A stretch of DNA of 64,000 bases from Nonomuraea montanisoli (GTDB lineage Bacteria; Actinomycetota; Actinomycetes; Streptosporangiales; Streptosporangiaceae). Under the pieces are notes generated by a model. The model had not been told where the DNA came from and ran no database searches. It saw nothing but the letters and a program-made list of their open reading frames with translations. Shown piece by piece: positions 25,879 to 34,253 of this stretch (the first letter of the stretch is position 1; each line of letters begins with the position of its first letter). The position numbers and the translations under genes are program-made. Location of the stretch: positions 181,372 to 245,371 of the forward strand of contig NZ_JABWGN010000016.1 of the NCBI RefSeq assembly GCF_013363975.1, written 5' to 3'.

Positions 25879-26874
25879 ATGAGGCGGCCGACCCTGGAGG
25901 CGGTCGCCGCCCGCGCCGGGGTCTCCCGTGCCACGGCCTCGCGGGTCGTCAACGGGCAGACGACCGTGGCGCCGCACATCCGCGACGCCGTGCTGCGCGC
26001 GATCGACGAGCTGGGCTACGTGCCCAACCCGGCCGCGCGCAGCCTGGTCACGCAGCGCACCGACTCGGTCGCGCTCGTCGTGTCGGAGCCGCCGACCCGG
26101 GTGTTCTCCGAGGATCCCCTGTTCTCCACGGTGATCCGCTCGGCGAGCGTGGAGCTGGAGACCGTCAACAAGCAGGTGGTGCTCATGCTGGCCTCCTCGG
26201 CCAGCAGTCACGCGCGGGTGGAGCACTACATCGCCGGCGGCCACGTCGACGGGGTCATGCTCATCTCCATGCACGGGGCCGACCCGCTCCCGGCCGCGCT
26301 GTCCCGGCTGCGCGTGCCGGTCGTCTCGTACGGCCGGCCCGCCGTCCCCGTGGACATCCCGTACGTGGACAACGACAACGTGGGCGGGGCCGAGCTGGCG
26401 GTGCGCCACCTGGTGGCGGCGGGCCGGCGGCGGATCGCCACGATCGCCGGCCCGCAGGACATGATCGGCGGCCAGGACCGGCTGACCGGCTACCGCAACG
26501 TGCTGCGCGACTCCGACCGCCGCTCGATCGTCGCGGTCGGCGACTTCACGCGCGAGTCGGGCGCGGTGGCGATGCGCCAGCTCCTCGGCGACGACCCGGG
26601 CCTCGACGCGGTGTTCGTGGCCAACGACCTGATGGCGGTGGGCGCGCTCCAGTCGCTGCGGCAGGCGGGCCGCCGGGTGCCGGACGACGTGGCGGTGGTG
26701 GGCTTCGACGACATCGAGGCCGCCCAGTACACCGAGCCGCCGCTGACGACGGTCCGCCACCCGGTGGTGGAGCAGGCGACGGCGATGGTGCGGCTCCTGC
26801 TCGGGCTGTTCGAGGGCGGCCCGGCCGAGCCGGTGATCCTGCCGACGGAGCTGGTGGTGCGCGAGTCGGCCTGA
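25879..26874 (+). CDS. LacI-family transcriptional regulator of the sugar operon
   Basis: 331 aa from ATG 25879. HTH TLEAVAARAGVSRATASRVV, hinge ELGYVPNPAARSLVTQRTD, complete two-lobed effector domain with YVDNDNVGGAELAVRHLV and VGFDDIEAAQYTEPPLTTVRHP. It starts 35 bp after the beta-glucosidase and TAGATT at 25841 could be its own -10. By position it is the best candidate to bind the 20035-20050 palindrome and respond to cellobiose (inference); the other LacI gene at 18919 is the alternative. Confidence 0.9.
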   Translation: MRRPTLEAVAARAGVSRATASRVVNGQTTVAPHIRDAVLRAIDELGYVPNPAARSLVTQRTDSVALVVSEPPTRVFSEDPLFSTVIRSASVELETVNKQVVLMLASSASSHARVEHYIAGGHVDGVMLISMHGADPLPAALSRLRVPVVSYGRPAVPVDIPYVDNDNVGGAELAVRHLVAAGRRRIATIAGPQDMIGGQDRLTGYRNVLRDSDRRSIVAVGDFTRESGAVAMRQLLGDDPGLDAVFVANDLMAVGALQSLRQAGRRVPDDVAVVGFDDIEAAQYTEPPLTTVRHPVVEQATAMVRLLLGLFEGGPAEPVILPTELVVRESA

Positions 26875-26876
26875 CC

Positions 26877-27233
26877 TCAGCGGGACGGCTCGCGCGGCGG
26901 CTCGGCCCGCCACGGCAGCCGGCCCTCCAGCTCCACCTGGAGCGAGAAGCTGAGGAACGTGCGCACCGCCACGATCACGGCCAGCACGCCCACGCTCTGG
27001 AACGTGGGCGAGACGGCCACGGTCCTGATGATGTCGGCCGCCACCAGCAGCTCCAGGCCGAGCAGGATCGCCCGGCCCACGCTCTGCCGGCACAGCGTGT
27101 AGAGGCCGGCCGCCTCGCGCGTGCGGACGTACCTCACCCCGAAGTCCACGAGCGCGGCCAGGACGCCGGCGGCGATGACGAGCACGCCGGCGAAGTCCAT
27201 GACCCCGCCGATGATCTCCATGACGTCCTGCAC
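26877..27233 (-). CDS. DUF1622 family membrane protein
   Basis: 118 aa from GTG 27233, with GGGGGGAG five bases upstream. Three predicted membrane segments (about residues 8-28, 48-68, 75-95). The stretch ILLGLELLVAADIIRTVAV followed by VAVRTFLSFSLQVELEGRLPW is the hallmark of DUF1622. Function unknown. Convergent with the LacI gene, whose stop is three bases away. Confidence 0.82.
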   Translation of the reverse strand: MQDVMEIIGGVMDFAGVLVIAAGVLAALVDFGVRYVRTREAAGLYTLCRQSVGRAILLGLELLVAADIIRTVAVSPTFQSVGVLAVIVAVRTFLSFSLQVELEGRLPWRAEPPREPSR

Positions 27234-27350
27234 GCAGCTCCCCCCCTCGGCGTCTTCATGCCCACCCCGCTCCCCGCACGATCTCAATCCGCCTGTGATC
27301 AACGGCTGGAATGCTGGAGCTCCAGTGGAACAGCGGCCGTGGGGAGCGTC

Positions 27351-28184
27351 ATGCCGGTGCTTACGTCCAGGGCTCGGGTCCGGCTCGCCGCCTCGGCCGT
27401 GGCGCTGGCGCTTGCGGCCTTCGCGCCGCTCGGAGCGTCGTCCGCGGCGCGGGCGAGCTCGGACGTGGTCGAGTACACCTGCAGCGGGGACTTGGTGCCG
27501 GCCCAGACCGTACGCGTCCGGGTGACTCTGACGATGCCGACCTCGGCCGTGGTGGGAGAGCAGTTCTCCATCACGTGGAGCGGCACGTTCGAGACGGGCT
27601 CGGAGCTGAAGGCGCCCTCGGTGGGGCTGTCCGCAGGGGTGAACCTCTACGCGCACGCCGGGATCTCGGGGTTGACGGGGCTCACCTCCGCCACCGGCGT
27701 GGGCGCCCTCGGCGCCATCACGCCCGGACAGGCCATCACCCTGCCCACCGTGGAGATGAAGGCCACGGCGAGGAACCCGGGCACCGGCTCCGTCCGGCCC
27801 GGCGCGGTCAACCTCGGGACGACCGAGAACGACCCCCTGATCGAGTGCGAGCCGGCCAGTGCCGGGCGGCTCTCGGCGTACCCGCTGACGGTCGCCGCCG
27901 GGGGCACCGACCCCGACCCGGACACCTCGACCTCCGGCACGCCCACCTCTTCCGGCGCCTCCGACGACGAGGACTCGTCCGACTCCTCGGAGGACACCTC
28001 CGAGAGGGAGACCACCCGCGAGCGGTCGTCCGCCGTCCCCAAGGCGGGAGCGGAGACGGGTGGCGGCGGCGAGGCGGGCCCGGACGGACGGGCGCTCGTG
28101 CTGGGCGGGTCGGCGCTGATCATGGCGGCGGGGATCGGCGGTCTGCTGACCCGCCGCCCCCGGCGCGCCACCGGCCGCGGCTGA
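27351..28184 (+). CDS. Secreted, probably cell-surface protein with C-terminal anchor
   Basis: 277 aa; GGGGAG precedes ATG 27351. Signal peptide (residues 1 to about 35, cleavage near ARA-SSD), then about 150 residues of beta-rich sequence starting EYTCSGDLVPAQTV with two Cys, an acidic Ser/Thr/Glu stalk (about 195-235), and PKAGAETGGGG followed by a hydrophobic helix and RRPRR. That ending resembles the non-canonical sortase-like or membrane-anchored tails common in Streptosporangiales surface proteins. No enzymatic domain recognised. Confidence 0.7.
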   Translation: MPVLTSRARVRLAASAVALALAAFAPLGASSAARASSDVVEYTCSGDLVPAQTVRVRVTLTMPTSAVVGEQFSITWSGTFETGSELKAPSVGLSAGVNLYAHAGISGLTGLTSATGVGALGAITPGQAITLPTVEMKATARNPGTGSVRPGAVNLGTTENDPLIECEPASAGRLSAYPLTVAAGGTDPDPDTSTSGTPTSSGASDDEDSSDSSEDTSERETTRERSSAVPKAGAETGGGGEAGPDGRALVLGGSALIMAAGIGGLLTRRPRRATGRG

Positions 28185-28217
28185 TCCTCGTGGACCCGCC
28201 GGCCCCGCCGGCCGGCC

Positions 28218-29090
28218 CTACAGGTCGGAGCGGTCGGGGAGGCCCTGCCAGTCGCTGGCGCTGCTCACGGCCGCCGCGCCCAGCAGCGTGCCGCGGTGCA
28301 GCCGCTCCTGCGGCGTCAGCCCGTCCAGCGCCGCGCTGATGTAGCCGGCCACGAACGCGTCGGCGGAGCCCGCCGTGTCCACGATCGGCACCTGGAGTCC
28401 CGGCGCGTCGTAGCGCATCCGGTTGGCGCGCACGCTGGCGCCCTTCATGCCCCGCTGCACCACGACCTCCCGCTCCGGCGTGAGCGCGGGCTTGACCAGG
28501 TCCAGCTCGTCCTGGCCGAGGAACAGCAGGTGGGACTCGCAGGCCAGCTCGCTCAGGACCTCCTCCGCCTCGCGTACCGACGGCCACAGCGCCGGCACGT
28601 AGTTCACGGCGAACGAGATGACCACCTCGGCGGTGCGGGCGGCGCTCACGGCGGCGCGGACCGCTTCGAGCGCGCCCCGCCCGAGTCCCGCCGTCAGGCC
28701 GGTGACGTGCAGCATCTTCGAGGCCGCGATGCGGTCGATGGGCACGTTGCCCGGTGAGAGGGACGAGCCGGCGGACCCGTCGCGGTAGTGCGTCACCTGC
28801 GGTTCGCGGCCCACGCGCGACTCCCTGAGGAGCATCCCGGTACGGGCGCCCTCGCTGACCCGTACGTCGGCGACGTCGACGCCCTCGCCCCTCAGCACCG
28901 TGAGGACTCTCGCCCCCAGCTCGTCACCCCCGACCTTGCCGAGGAAGCAGGCCCGGTGGCCGAGCCGGGCCAGGCCCACGGCCAGCGTGAGCTCGGGCCC
29001 GCAGACGTCGAGCCGGGCCTCGGACTCGTGGCGGACCCGGCCGCTGGAGACGACTCCCAGCGCCTCGCCAAGGGTGTAGACGTCCGTCAT
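28218..29090 (-). CDS. PfkB-family carbohydrate kinase
   Basis: 290 aa; ATG 29090 chosen over GTG 29123 because of a -10-like hexamer seven bases before it. N-terminal TLGEALGVV, GGDELGARVL and the C-terminal ATP/anion-hole motif DTAGSADAFVAGYI, which is D-T-x-G-A-G-D-A-F in most members; the catalytic Asp is kept but the GAG is GSA. Resembles 2-keto-3-deoxygluconate or fructokinase-like enzymes; substrate unknown. Single gene, convergent with the surface-protein gene. Confidence 0.8.
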   Translation of the reverse strand: MTDVYTLGEALGVVSSGRVRHESEARLDVCGPELTLAVGLARLGHRACFLGKVGGDELGARVLTVLRGEGVDVADVRVSEGARTGMLLRESRVGREPQVTHYRDGSAGSSLSPGNVPIDRIAASKMLHVTGLTAGLGRGALEAVRAAVSAARTAEVVISFAVNYVPALWPSVREAEEVLSELACESHLLFLGQDELDLVKPALTPEREVVVQRGMKGASVRANRMRYDAPGLQVPIVDTAGSADAFVAGYISAALDGLTPQERLHRGTLLGAAAVSSASDWQGLPDRSDL

Positions 29091-29097
29091 GGGCGAG

Positions 29098-29103
29098 ACT
29101 GTA
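29098..29103 (-). promoter_or_regulatory. Candidate -10 of a leaderless promoter (PfkB kinase)
   Basis: On the minus strand TACAGT lies seven bases before ATG 29090 and no ribosome-binding site is present. Confidence 0.45.
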
Positions 29104-29277
29104 GCCGGTCTGTGTGTCTCCACAGGATTTTCTTGCTGATTGCCCAGGTAGTGGGTGTGATCAAAATTTTGTAGTAACTTTGCTCAACCTTTTCCCCATA
29201 TGGTGGCTCTAAGTAGTAAAAGCGAGCCGGCTTCCCGGGCCGGCTCCAGCGATACGGGGAGAGGAATCAGCACCCTC
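29104..29277 (+). promoter_or_regulatory. AT-rich promoter and structured leader of secreted-protein gene
   Basis: The stretch 29150-29210 is unusually AT-rich for this genome and contains TAGTAACTT (a possible -10). The leader then has a perfect 8-bp hairpin GAGCCGGC-TTCCCGG-GCCGGCTC at 29224-29246, between the promoter and the GGGGAGAGG ribosome site. The hairpin may stabilise the mRNA; it matches no riboswitch I recognise. Confidence 0.4.
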
Positions 29278-30000
29278 ATGAGAAAGATCGCTGTAGGTAT
29301 CGTCTCTGCCCTCGTGGGTGGGGCCATGCTCGTGTCGGGTGGCGGCGCCGCCATGGCCAAGACCAAGGCGTCCACCGTCGACATCAGGGACATTTCGCCC
29401 AACCCGGTCGTCGTCAAGGGCGACGGCGAGACGGAGGCGTTCTTCAAGGTCGACGCCAGCAGCGACGTGGACAACGTCAAGCTGAGCGTCACCCCCCTCG
29501 GCGTGCGCACCTTGCGCGCCCAGGAGGCCAAGCAGCTCGAGTCCTGGCGCTTCAGCGTCCCGTTCAACTCCGACGACGCCGAGGGCAAGTGGCGCGCCAC
29601 CGCCCAGGCGTTCAAGAACGGCCAGGTCGTCGCGACCGACGAGGCCGTCTTCAGCGTCGAGATCCAGGACGAGAAGGCCGAGACGCGGATCGCCCGCTTC
29701 AGCGCCGACCCCTACAAGGTCCGCAAGGGCAAGACGGTCTGGGTCTCCGGCCGTCTCCAGGTGGATGACGAGGGCTGGGAGGGCGTTCGCGGCGAGAAGG
29801 TGAACGTCTACTACCGCGCCAACGGCTCCAGCGGCTGGAAGTGGGTCAGCTCCGCCACCACCAAGTGGGGCGGCAAGTTCACCGCCACCACCCGCGCGTG
29901 GAGGAGCGGCACGTACAAGGCCGTCTACGACGGCAACGACGAGCTCCAGGGCACCGAGAGCCGCACGGACTACGTCCGCGTGGTCTCCTGGGGTCACTGA
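29278..30000 (+). CDS. Secreted protein with two Ig-like beta domains
   Basis: 240 aa from ATG 29278. Signal peptide ending AAMA near residue 25. Mature part has two domains: residues about 28-120 beginning VDIRDISPNPVVVKGDG (a pattern of Ig-like/surface beta domains) and about 130-240 with FSADPYKVRKGKTVWVSGRLQ, VNVYYRANGSSGWKWVSS and TYKAVYDGNDELQGTES, a beta-sandwich seen in many secreted actinobacterial proteins. No catalytic motif. A good hairpin terminator follows and the upstream promoter region is strong-looking, so it may be well expressed. Confidence 0.75.
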   Translation: MRKIAVGIVSALVGGAMLVSGGGAAMAKTKASTVDIRDISPNPVVVKGDGETEAFFKVDASSDVDNVKLSVTPLGVRTLRAQEAKQLESWRFSVPFNSDDAEGKWRATAQAFKNGQVVATDEAVFSVEIQDEKAETRIARFSADPYKVRKGKTVWVSGRLQVDDEGWEGVRGEKVNVYYRANGSSGWKWVSSATTKWGGKFTATTRAWRSGTYKAVYDGNDELQGTESRTDYVRVVSWGH

Positions 30001-30040
30001 GCTCGACCGGTCGTCATGACCGGTGAGCACGTCCGAGCGT

Positions 30041-30080
30041 GAGCCCGGTCCCCTCGCGGGGCCGGGCTCACGCCTTTTCT
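30041..30080 (+). terminator. Rho-independent terminator
   Basis: GAGCCCGG-T-CCCC, loop TCGC, GGGG-CCGGGCTC: a 12-bp stem with one bulged T, followed by ACGCCTTTTCT. It ends the transcript of the secreted-protein gene. Confidence 0.8.
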
Positions 30081-30168
30081 CCCGTTCTCCCAGCGGTCGT
30101 ACGGGAAGTCCTCGCCGGCGAAGAATTCGGCTCCTCCCGTGCGGCCGTGAAAGGCGGCGTCCTGGGGG

Positions 30169-30174
30169 TAGCGT
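30169..30174 (+). promoter_or_regulatory. Candidate -10 of a leaderless promoter (DinB-type gene)
   Basis: TAGCGT lies exactly six bases before ATG 30181, which lacks a ribosome-binding site. Confidence 0.5.
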
Positions 30175-30180
30175 CGAAAT

Positions 30181-30885
30181 ATGGCTGACGACCTGCTGAA
30201 AGAGTTCGACCCGTTCGACATCTTCGACGCCGAGGCGGCCAGACTCGACCGGTACTTCTCCGGTCTGGACGACGAAGGCTGGCGACGGCCGTCGCGGTGC
30301 GCCGGGTGGTCGGTCCGTGACGTCCTCGCGCATCTGGCGGGCGAGGAGCTCTACAACCACGCCTGCCTCGACGGCAACGTCCAGGACTTGCTGGCCCGCC
30401 TCGCCCGCGAGGGGGTGAACGGGTTCCACGACTTCAACGAGTGGTCCGTACGGCAGCGCCGGCCCATGCCGGTGGAGGCCGTGCTGGAGGAGTGGCGCGA
30501 GCAGAACGGCGACACCCGCCGCCGCATGCGCGAGCTGGGCGCCGACCACCTGATCGACACCATGGCCGGGCCGTACCCGGTGGGGTCGCAGGCGTTCCAC
30601 TACGACTCGGAGTACGCGACCCACGCCGACGACGTCGGCGCCCCGGTCACCGACGAGGAGATCGAGGGGCGGACGCTGTGGCGGGTCGAGGTGGGGCGGT
30701 TCGCCCTGGCCGAGCAGGGGGCGGACGTCCAGGTCGAGCAGACGGCGGACTCGATCTGGGTGTACGCCGACGGGGTGAGCGCGACGCTGTCGTACCCGGA
30801 GTTCGCCGAGGTCACGGTGGGACGGCTCCCGGCCGGTCACGGGCTCGACCCGCGGCTGGCGGAGAGGCTGCGCTGCCTGGCCTGA
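30181..30885 (+). CDS. Mycothiol-dependent maleylpyruvate isomerase-type (DinB-like) protein
   Basis: 234 aa. The N-terminal four-helix DinB-like domain shows WRRPSRCAGWSVRDVLAHLAGEE, the family block that supplies one metal-ligand His, and a later FHYDSEYATHADDVG segment with the other ligands. The C-terminal 80 residues form the smaller alpha/beta domain of this family. Members bind a divalent metal and often use mycothiol as a cofactor for isomerisation or thiol transfer. Substrate unknown; alone in its transcription unit. Confidence 0.82.
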   Translation: MADDLLKEFDPFDIFDAEAARLDRYFSGLDDEGWRRPSRCAGWSVRDVLAHLAGEELYNHACLDGNVQDLLARLAREGVNGFHDFNEWSVRQRRPMPVEAVLEEWREQNGDTRRRMRELGADHLIDTMAGPYPVGSQAFHYDSEYATHADDVGAPVTDEEIEGRTLWRVEVGRFALAEQGADVQVEQTADSIWVYADGVSATLSYPEFAEVTVGRLPAGHGLDPRLAERLRCLA

Positions 30886-30958
30886 CGGCGGGGACGGGCT
30901 TCGCGGGCCGTGGAGGCGTTTCCGCGGCCAGCGCAGCCCGGCGAGTGTGGGAGGAGAC

Positions 30959-31204
30959 ATGTGGCTGCGTGACCGCTCGGGAACCGAGCCGGCGTCCGCG
31001 CGCAGCCCGCTGCGCGCCCGGCGGGCGCTGTCGACGGTGGCACTGGTGGCCGGGGTGACGGCGGCCGTGTTCTTCGCGTTCAGCGCGATGAGCACGGGCG
31101 CCGAGGTATGGGCGTGGGAGGCGGCGATCGGCGCCGTGGTGGCGATCATCGCGGCGATCGACCTCGCGGTGGTGCGGCGGCGCCGCGGCCAGTCAGGGCG
31201 CTGA
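30959..31204 (+). CDS. Small two-helix membrane protein
   Basis: 81 aa; GGGAGGAG lies immediately before ATG 30959. Basic N terminus (about 25 residues), helices at about 28-45 and 52-72, then a basic tail RRRRGQSGR. No family recognised. Confidence 0.6.
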   Translation: MWLRDRSGTEPASARSPLRARRALSTVALVAGVTAAVFFAFSAMSTGAEVWAWEAAIGAVVAIIAAIDLAVVRRRRGQSGR

Positions 31205-31238
31205 GCCCGCCCGACCCGCCGGCGTCAGGACCTGCTTC

Positions 31239-31478
31239 TCAGGCGACGAGCACGGCCAGGGTGAGGAGGGCCACCACCAGCAACACCGAGAGCACGATCA
31301 GCCACACGTGCCGTCTCACCCAGCCGCGCGCCCGTTCCCCGTACGGCCGCATGTAGCCTTCGCCGCCTGCTTCGATGCTGTTGATCGCCGCGACGCGCCT
31401 GGCCAGGTCCGGGTCCTCCAAGGCCAGGGCGTGCTCGATCTCCGCGAGGATGCGGCGTTCCTTTCCAGAGAGACCCAT
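31239..31478 (-). CDS. DUF3040 family membrane protein
   Basis: 79 aa from ATG 31478. GLSGKERRILAEIEHALALEDPDLARRV is the conserved N-terminal block of actinobacterial DUF3040 proteins (given as family recognition), followed by a C-terminal hydrophobic helix of about 20 residues. Alternative start at ATG 31490. Function unknown. Confidence 0.8.
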   Translation of the reverse strand: MGLSGKERRILAEIEHALALEDPDLARRVAAINSIEAGGEGYMRPYGERARGWVRRHVWLIVLSVLLVVALLTLAVLVA

Positions 31479-31577
31479 CGCGATCACCATGCTCCCACGC
31501 CGGTGAAGGCTTTGTACCCACAAGTAATGGGGGCATGCGACCGCTCGTGCCGGAAGTGGCGCGGTAAGTTTGTTCGG

Positions 31578-31823
31578 TCAGTTCGTGCCGTACCGCTGCC
31601 TGAAACGCTCGACGCGGCCGGCGCTGTCCACGATCCGCCCGCGGCCGGTGTAGAAGGGGTGGCTCGCGGAGGAGACGTCCACGTCCACGACGGGGTACGT
31701 GCGGCCGTCCTCCCACTCGACGGTCTTCGCGCTGGTCACGGTGGACCGGGTGAGGAAGGCGAAGCCCGCGCTCGGGTCACGGAAGACGACGGGACGGTAG
31801 GACGGGTGCAGGTTCTTCTTCAT
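31578..31823 (-). CDS. rpmE2: 50S ribosomal protein L31 type B
   Basis: 81 aa, a full-length type B L31: MKKNLHPSYRPVVFRD, FLTRSTVTSAKTVEWEDG, SSASHPFYTGRGRIVDSAGRV. It has no Cys, so it is the zinc-free paralogue that replaces zinc-binding L31 when zinc is scarce; these genes are usually repressed by Zur. GAGGGGGG precedes the ATG and a Zur-box-like dyad lies at 31840-31854. Confidence 0.93.
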   Translation of the reverse strand: MKKNLHPSYRPVVFRDPSAGFAFLTRSTVTSAKTVEWEDGRTYPVVDVDVSSASHPFYTGRGRIVDSAGRVERFRQRYGTN

Positions 31824-31839
31824 GCCCCCCTCAACCTGA

Positions 31840-31854
31840 CGACAACGGTTTTCA
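31840..31854 (-). promoter_or_regulatory. Candidate Zur box upstream of rpmE2
   Basis: On the minus strand TGAAAAC-C-GTTGTCG, an imperfect 7-1-7 dyad close to the actinobacterial Zur consensus (TGAAAAC-n-GTTTTCA type), 17 bp before the ATG. Confidence 0.5.
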
Positions 31855-31879
31855 TTCCCGCGCTTCGGAATCCGGTCCG

Positions 31880-31981
31880 AGCACCGACCGGCCGAGAGTA
31901 CGGCAGGCTGCCCGGTACCGCCCGGCGGGCCTGGTGCGAGGTGACGTTCACGATCGCGCCGGACGTGCCGGCGGCCAGGAA
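31880..31981 (-). pseudogene. Fragment of a short-chain dehydrogenase/reductase gene
   Basis: The minus strand codes for about 34 residues including GAIVNVTSHQARRAVPGSLP followed by YS, which matches the strand-5/active-site Ser to Tyr region of SDR enzymes (I-V-N-x-S-S ... Y-x-x-x-K). The Lys position is lost and no start or Rossmann motif is found nearby. It lies directly upstream of the rpmE2 promoter. Confidence 0.5.
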
Positions 31982-32082
31982 GCGCGGATCTCGGCGGTGG
32001 AGAGGTGTGGACGGAGGCGTCGCGCTAGACGGCCACCACGTACGACACGCCCATGATCCCCACGCTACGTCCGGCTCCGGGA

Positions 32083-32808
32083 TCAGCGCGCCTTCGTCAC
32101 ACCGCGCAGGACGAAGGCCGCGTGGATCGCCGGGAAGAGGACGGCCGACGCCGCCGCGACGACGAGCGGCGGGAAGAGCGGCGCCCCGGCGGCGCAGGCG
32201 ACGCCCACGGCCGTCATGAGGGCCGCGGCCACGCGCCGGGACCGCCGCTCGCCCGCGCTCCCGTACCACGGGCCGATCCGGGCCAGTCGGCCGCCCAATG
32301 CGACGAGCAGGAGCCCGAAGGCGACCGCGACGACCGTGTCCAGCGGGAGGTCGTGACCGGCCGCCCTGAGCAGGACACCCGCCTGGAGCACGACGAGGAA
32401 GAGCGGCAGCGCGACGAACAGGACGTTCAGCGTCCCGGCCCGCACGCTCGGCGGTGTCATCAGCCACAAGGCCCCCCTCGGCCAGACCATCACCCTCGCC
32501 GGTACCGGCCCCCTCGGGGAGAGCGGCGTCCTCGGGAACACCCGGTCCGCGAGGGCCGTGCCGCCCGCCACGACCACGCCGACGAAGGCCAGCGCCATCG
32601 GCAGCGCCGTCACGAAGACGAGCCGCGGCACCGTGACGCCGTGCCGCGCCGGGGTCGCGGGTCGGGTCGTCACCACCTCCGGCAGTGAGTCCCACGCCGC
32701 CCAGCCGATGGCGGCCATGGCGATCACGCTCATGACCGTGACGACGACGCCCGCCCAGGGCACCCCCGCGCCGGCGCTCTCCCGGCGGTCGTCGCTGCCG
32801 TGGTCCAT
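32083..32808 (-). CDS. DUF1648-like multi-pass membrane protein
   Basis: 241 aa; ATG 32808 has GGGGAGGGGGG upstream. An initial membrane helix (about residues 18-38) then SLPEVVTTRPATPARHGV, a segment like the D-x-P-x-x-x-P-x-H-W block of DUF1648/SdpI-type proteins, then four more helices. Possibly a small-molecule or immunity-type membrane protein; function not assigned. Confidence 0.55.
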   Translation of the reverse strand: MDHGSDDRRESAGAGVPWAGVVVTVMSVIAMAAIGWAAWDSLPEVVTTRPATPARHGVTVPRLVFVTALPMALAFVGVVVAGGTALADRVFPRTPLSPRGPVPARVMVWPRGALWLMTPPSVRAGTLNVLFVALPLFLVVLQAGVLLRAAGHDLPLDTVVAVAFGLLLVALGGRLARIGPWYGSAGERRSRRVAAALMTAVGVACAAGAPLFPPLVVAAASAVLFPAIHAAFVLRGVTKAR

Positions 32809-33005
32809 CCCGCCCCCCTCCCCGTGACATGTACGGTCCGTCTCTCCGGGCCAGGGCCCGCGGCTCAGACCGTAAGGCGGATCTCCGGCACGGCACATCC
32901 GGCGCCGGACACCCTCGGGTCACGCCTTCCGGGAACCCGCGCATGACGGAAGTCATGGGCCCGGGACATGACCTTCGGCGGGCTGTGGCGCGAGGAGGCG
33001 AGGGT

Positions 33006-33011
33006 TATGCT
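33006..33011 (+). promoter_or_regulatory. Candidate -10 of a leaderless promoter (two-component operon)
   Basis: TATGCT lies exactly six bases before ATG 33018, with no ribosome site. Confidence 0.5.
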
Positions 33012-33017
33012 CCGATC

Positions 33018-34253
33018 ATGCGGCGCGCCAGGTCGTTACGGGACATGACCGGCTGGGTGACGTTCGCCGGCGGCCGGCCTCCGCTGGCGTTCCACGTCTT
33101 CTTCTGGGGCTCGGCCGTCATCGCCGCGGTCGTGTTCGCCGTGGGCCTGTCGGCGATCCGCCGGATCGGGGCCGACGCGGGCCCGCTGTACGAGGCGTTC
33201 TTCGTCGGCGGCGCCGCCGCGCTGCCCCTGGCCTGCGTCCTGTGGCCGCTGCTGCCGTGGAGCCCTGACGCGTCCGCGGCGCGCAAGGGCGCGAGCGTGC
33301 TGTTCCTCGGCGTCAGCCTCCTCGTCATGCTGGCCGGCGGGGCCGCGGCCCTGCTCATGGCGGGCCTCGCCGTCGGCAACGCGCTGGTCGTCCTCAAGCT
33401 GCGCGGAGGCGTCGGGTACGCGGTCCTGGCCGGCCTCTTCCAGTTCGCCATGAGCCTGCTCAACCCGGCTCAGCCGTTCGTGGCCGCGGTGCTCAACGGC
33501 GCGACGGTCACCCTGGTCTGCCTGGTGATCCTCGTGGTGGTCGACGCCATGATCGAGGTGAACCGCAGGACGGAGGAGACCGCACGGCTGCTGGCCGAGC
33601 TGGGCGAGGCCCACGCCGAGCTGCGCCGCCACGCGGACCGCGCCCGCGACCTGGCCGTCGCGGAGGAGCGTGCCCGGATGGCCCGGGACATGCACGACTC
33701 GGTGGGGCACTACCTGACCGTCGTCAACGTCGGCCTGGCCAACGCGCAGCGCTACCGCACGCTGCGACCGGACGCCGCGTGGGACGAGGTGCGGCAGGCC
33801 CAGGAGCTCACGCTGGAGGCGCTGGCCGACACCCGCCGATGGGTGCGCGCCCTGCGACCGCTGCGGATGGAGGGACGGACCGGGATCGCCGCGCTGCGCG
33901 CCCTGGCCGAGTCGTTCCGCTCGGCGGACACCGACGTGACCTTCACCGTGACGGGCGGCTGGCCGGACATCGACGAGAGCAGGGAGCTCGTCTGCTACCG
34001 GATCGTCCAGGAGGGACTGACCAACGCGCTGCGCCATTCCCGCGCGCGCCACGTCCGCGTCGCCGTGGCGTGCACGCCGGACGGCGTGGACGTGACCGTC
34101 TCCGACGACGGCACGGGCGCCGATCCTGAGGCGGTCGTCGCCGGGTTCGGGCTGAACGGGCTGCGGGAACGGCTGCACGCCGTCGACGGGGCGCTGGAGC
34201 TGGCCGCCGACCCGGGCGAGGGCTTCACCCTGCGCGCGGTGGTGCCCGCATGA
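33018..34253 (+). CDS. NarL-family sensor histidine kinase
   Basis: 411 aa from ATG 33018. Four to six membrane helices fill residues about 20-185 with no large extracellular domain, so the signal is probably sensed in or at the membrane. A coiled coil (VNRRTEETARLLAELGEAHAELR region) leads to the HisKA_3 box ARMARDMHDSVGHYLTVV (His near 225) and a HATPase domain with NALRHSRARHVRV, DDGTG and GFGLNGLRERL. It should phosphorylate the response regulator encoded by the overlapping next gene. Signal unknown. Confidence 0.9.
   Translation: MRRARSLRDMTGWVTFAGGRPPLAFHVFFWGSAVIAAVVFAVGLSAIRRIGADAGPLYEAFFVGGAAALPLACVLWPLLPWSPDASAARKGASVLFLGVSLLVMLAGGAAALLMAGLAVGNALVVLKLRGGVGYAVLAGLFQFAMSLLNPAQPFVAAVLNGATVTLVCLVILVVVDAMIEVNRRTEETARLLAELGEAHAELRRHADRARDLAVAEERARMARDMHDSVGHYLTVVNVGLANAQRYRTLRPDAAWDEVRQAQELTLEALADTRRWVRALRPLRMEGRTGIAALRALAESFRSADTDVTFTVTGGWPDIDESRELVCYRIVQEGLTNALRHSRARHVRVAVACTPDGVDVTVSDDGTGADPEAVVAGFGLNGLRERLHAVDGALELAADPGEGFTLRAVVPA

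Noticed and set aside
29150..29277. Riboswitch in the leader of the secreted-protein gene
   Set aside because: The only clear structure is one 8-bp hairpin; no match to conserved cores of c-di-AMP, cobalamin or other riboswitches could be seen.
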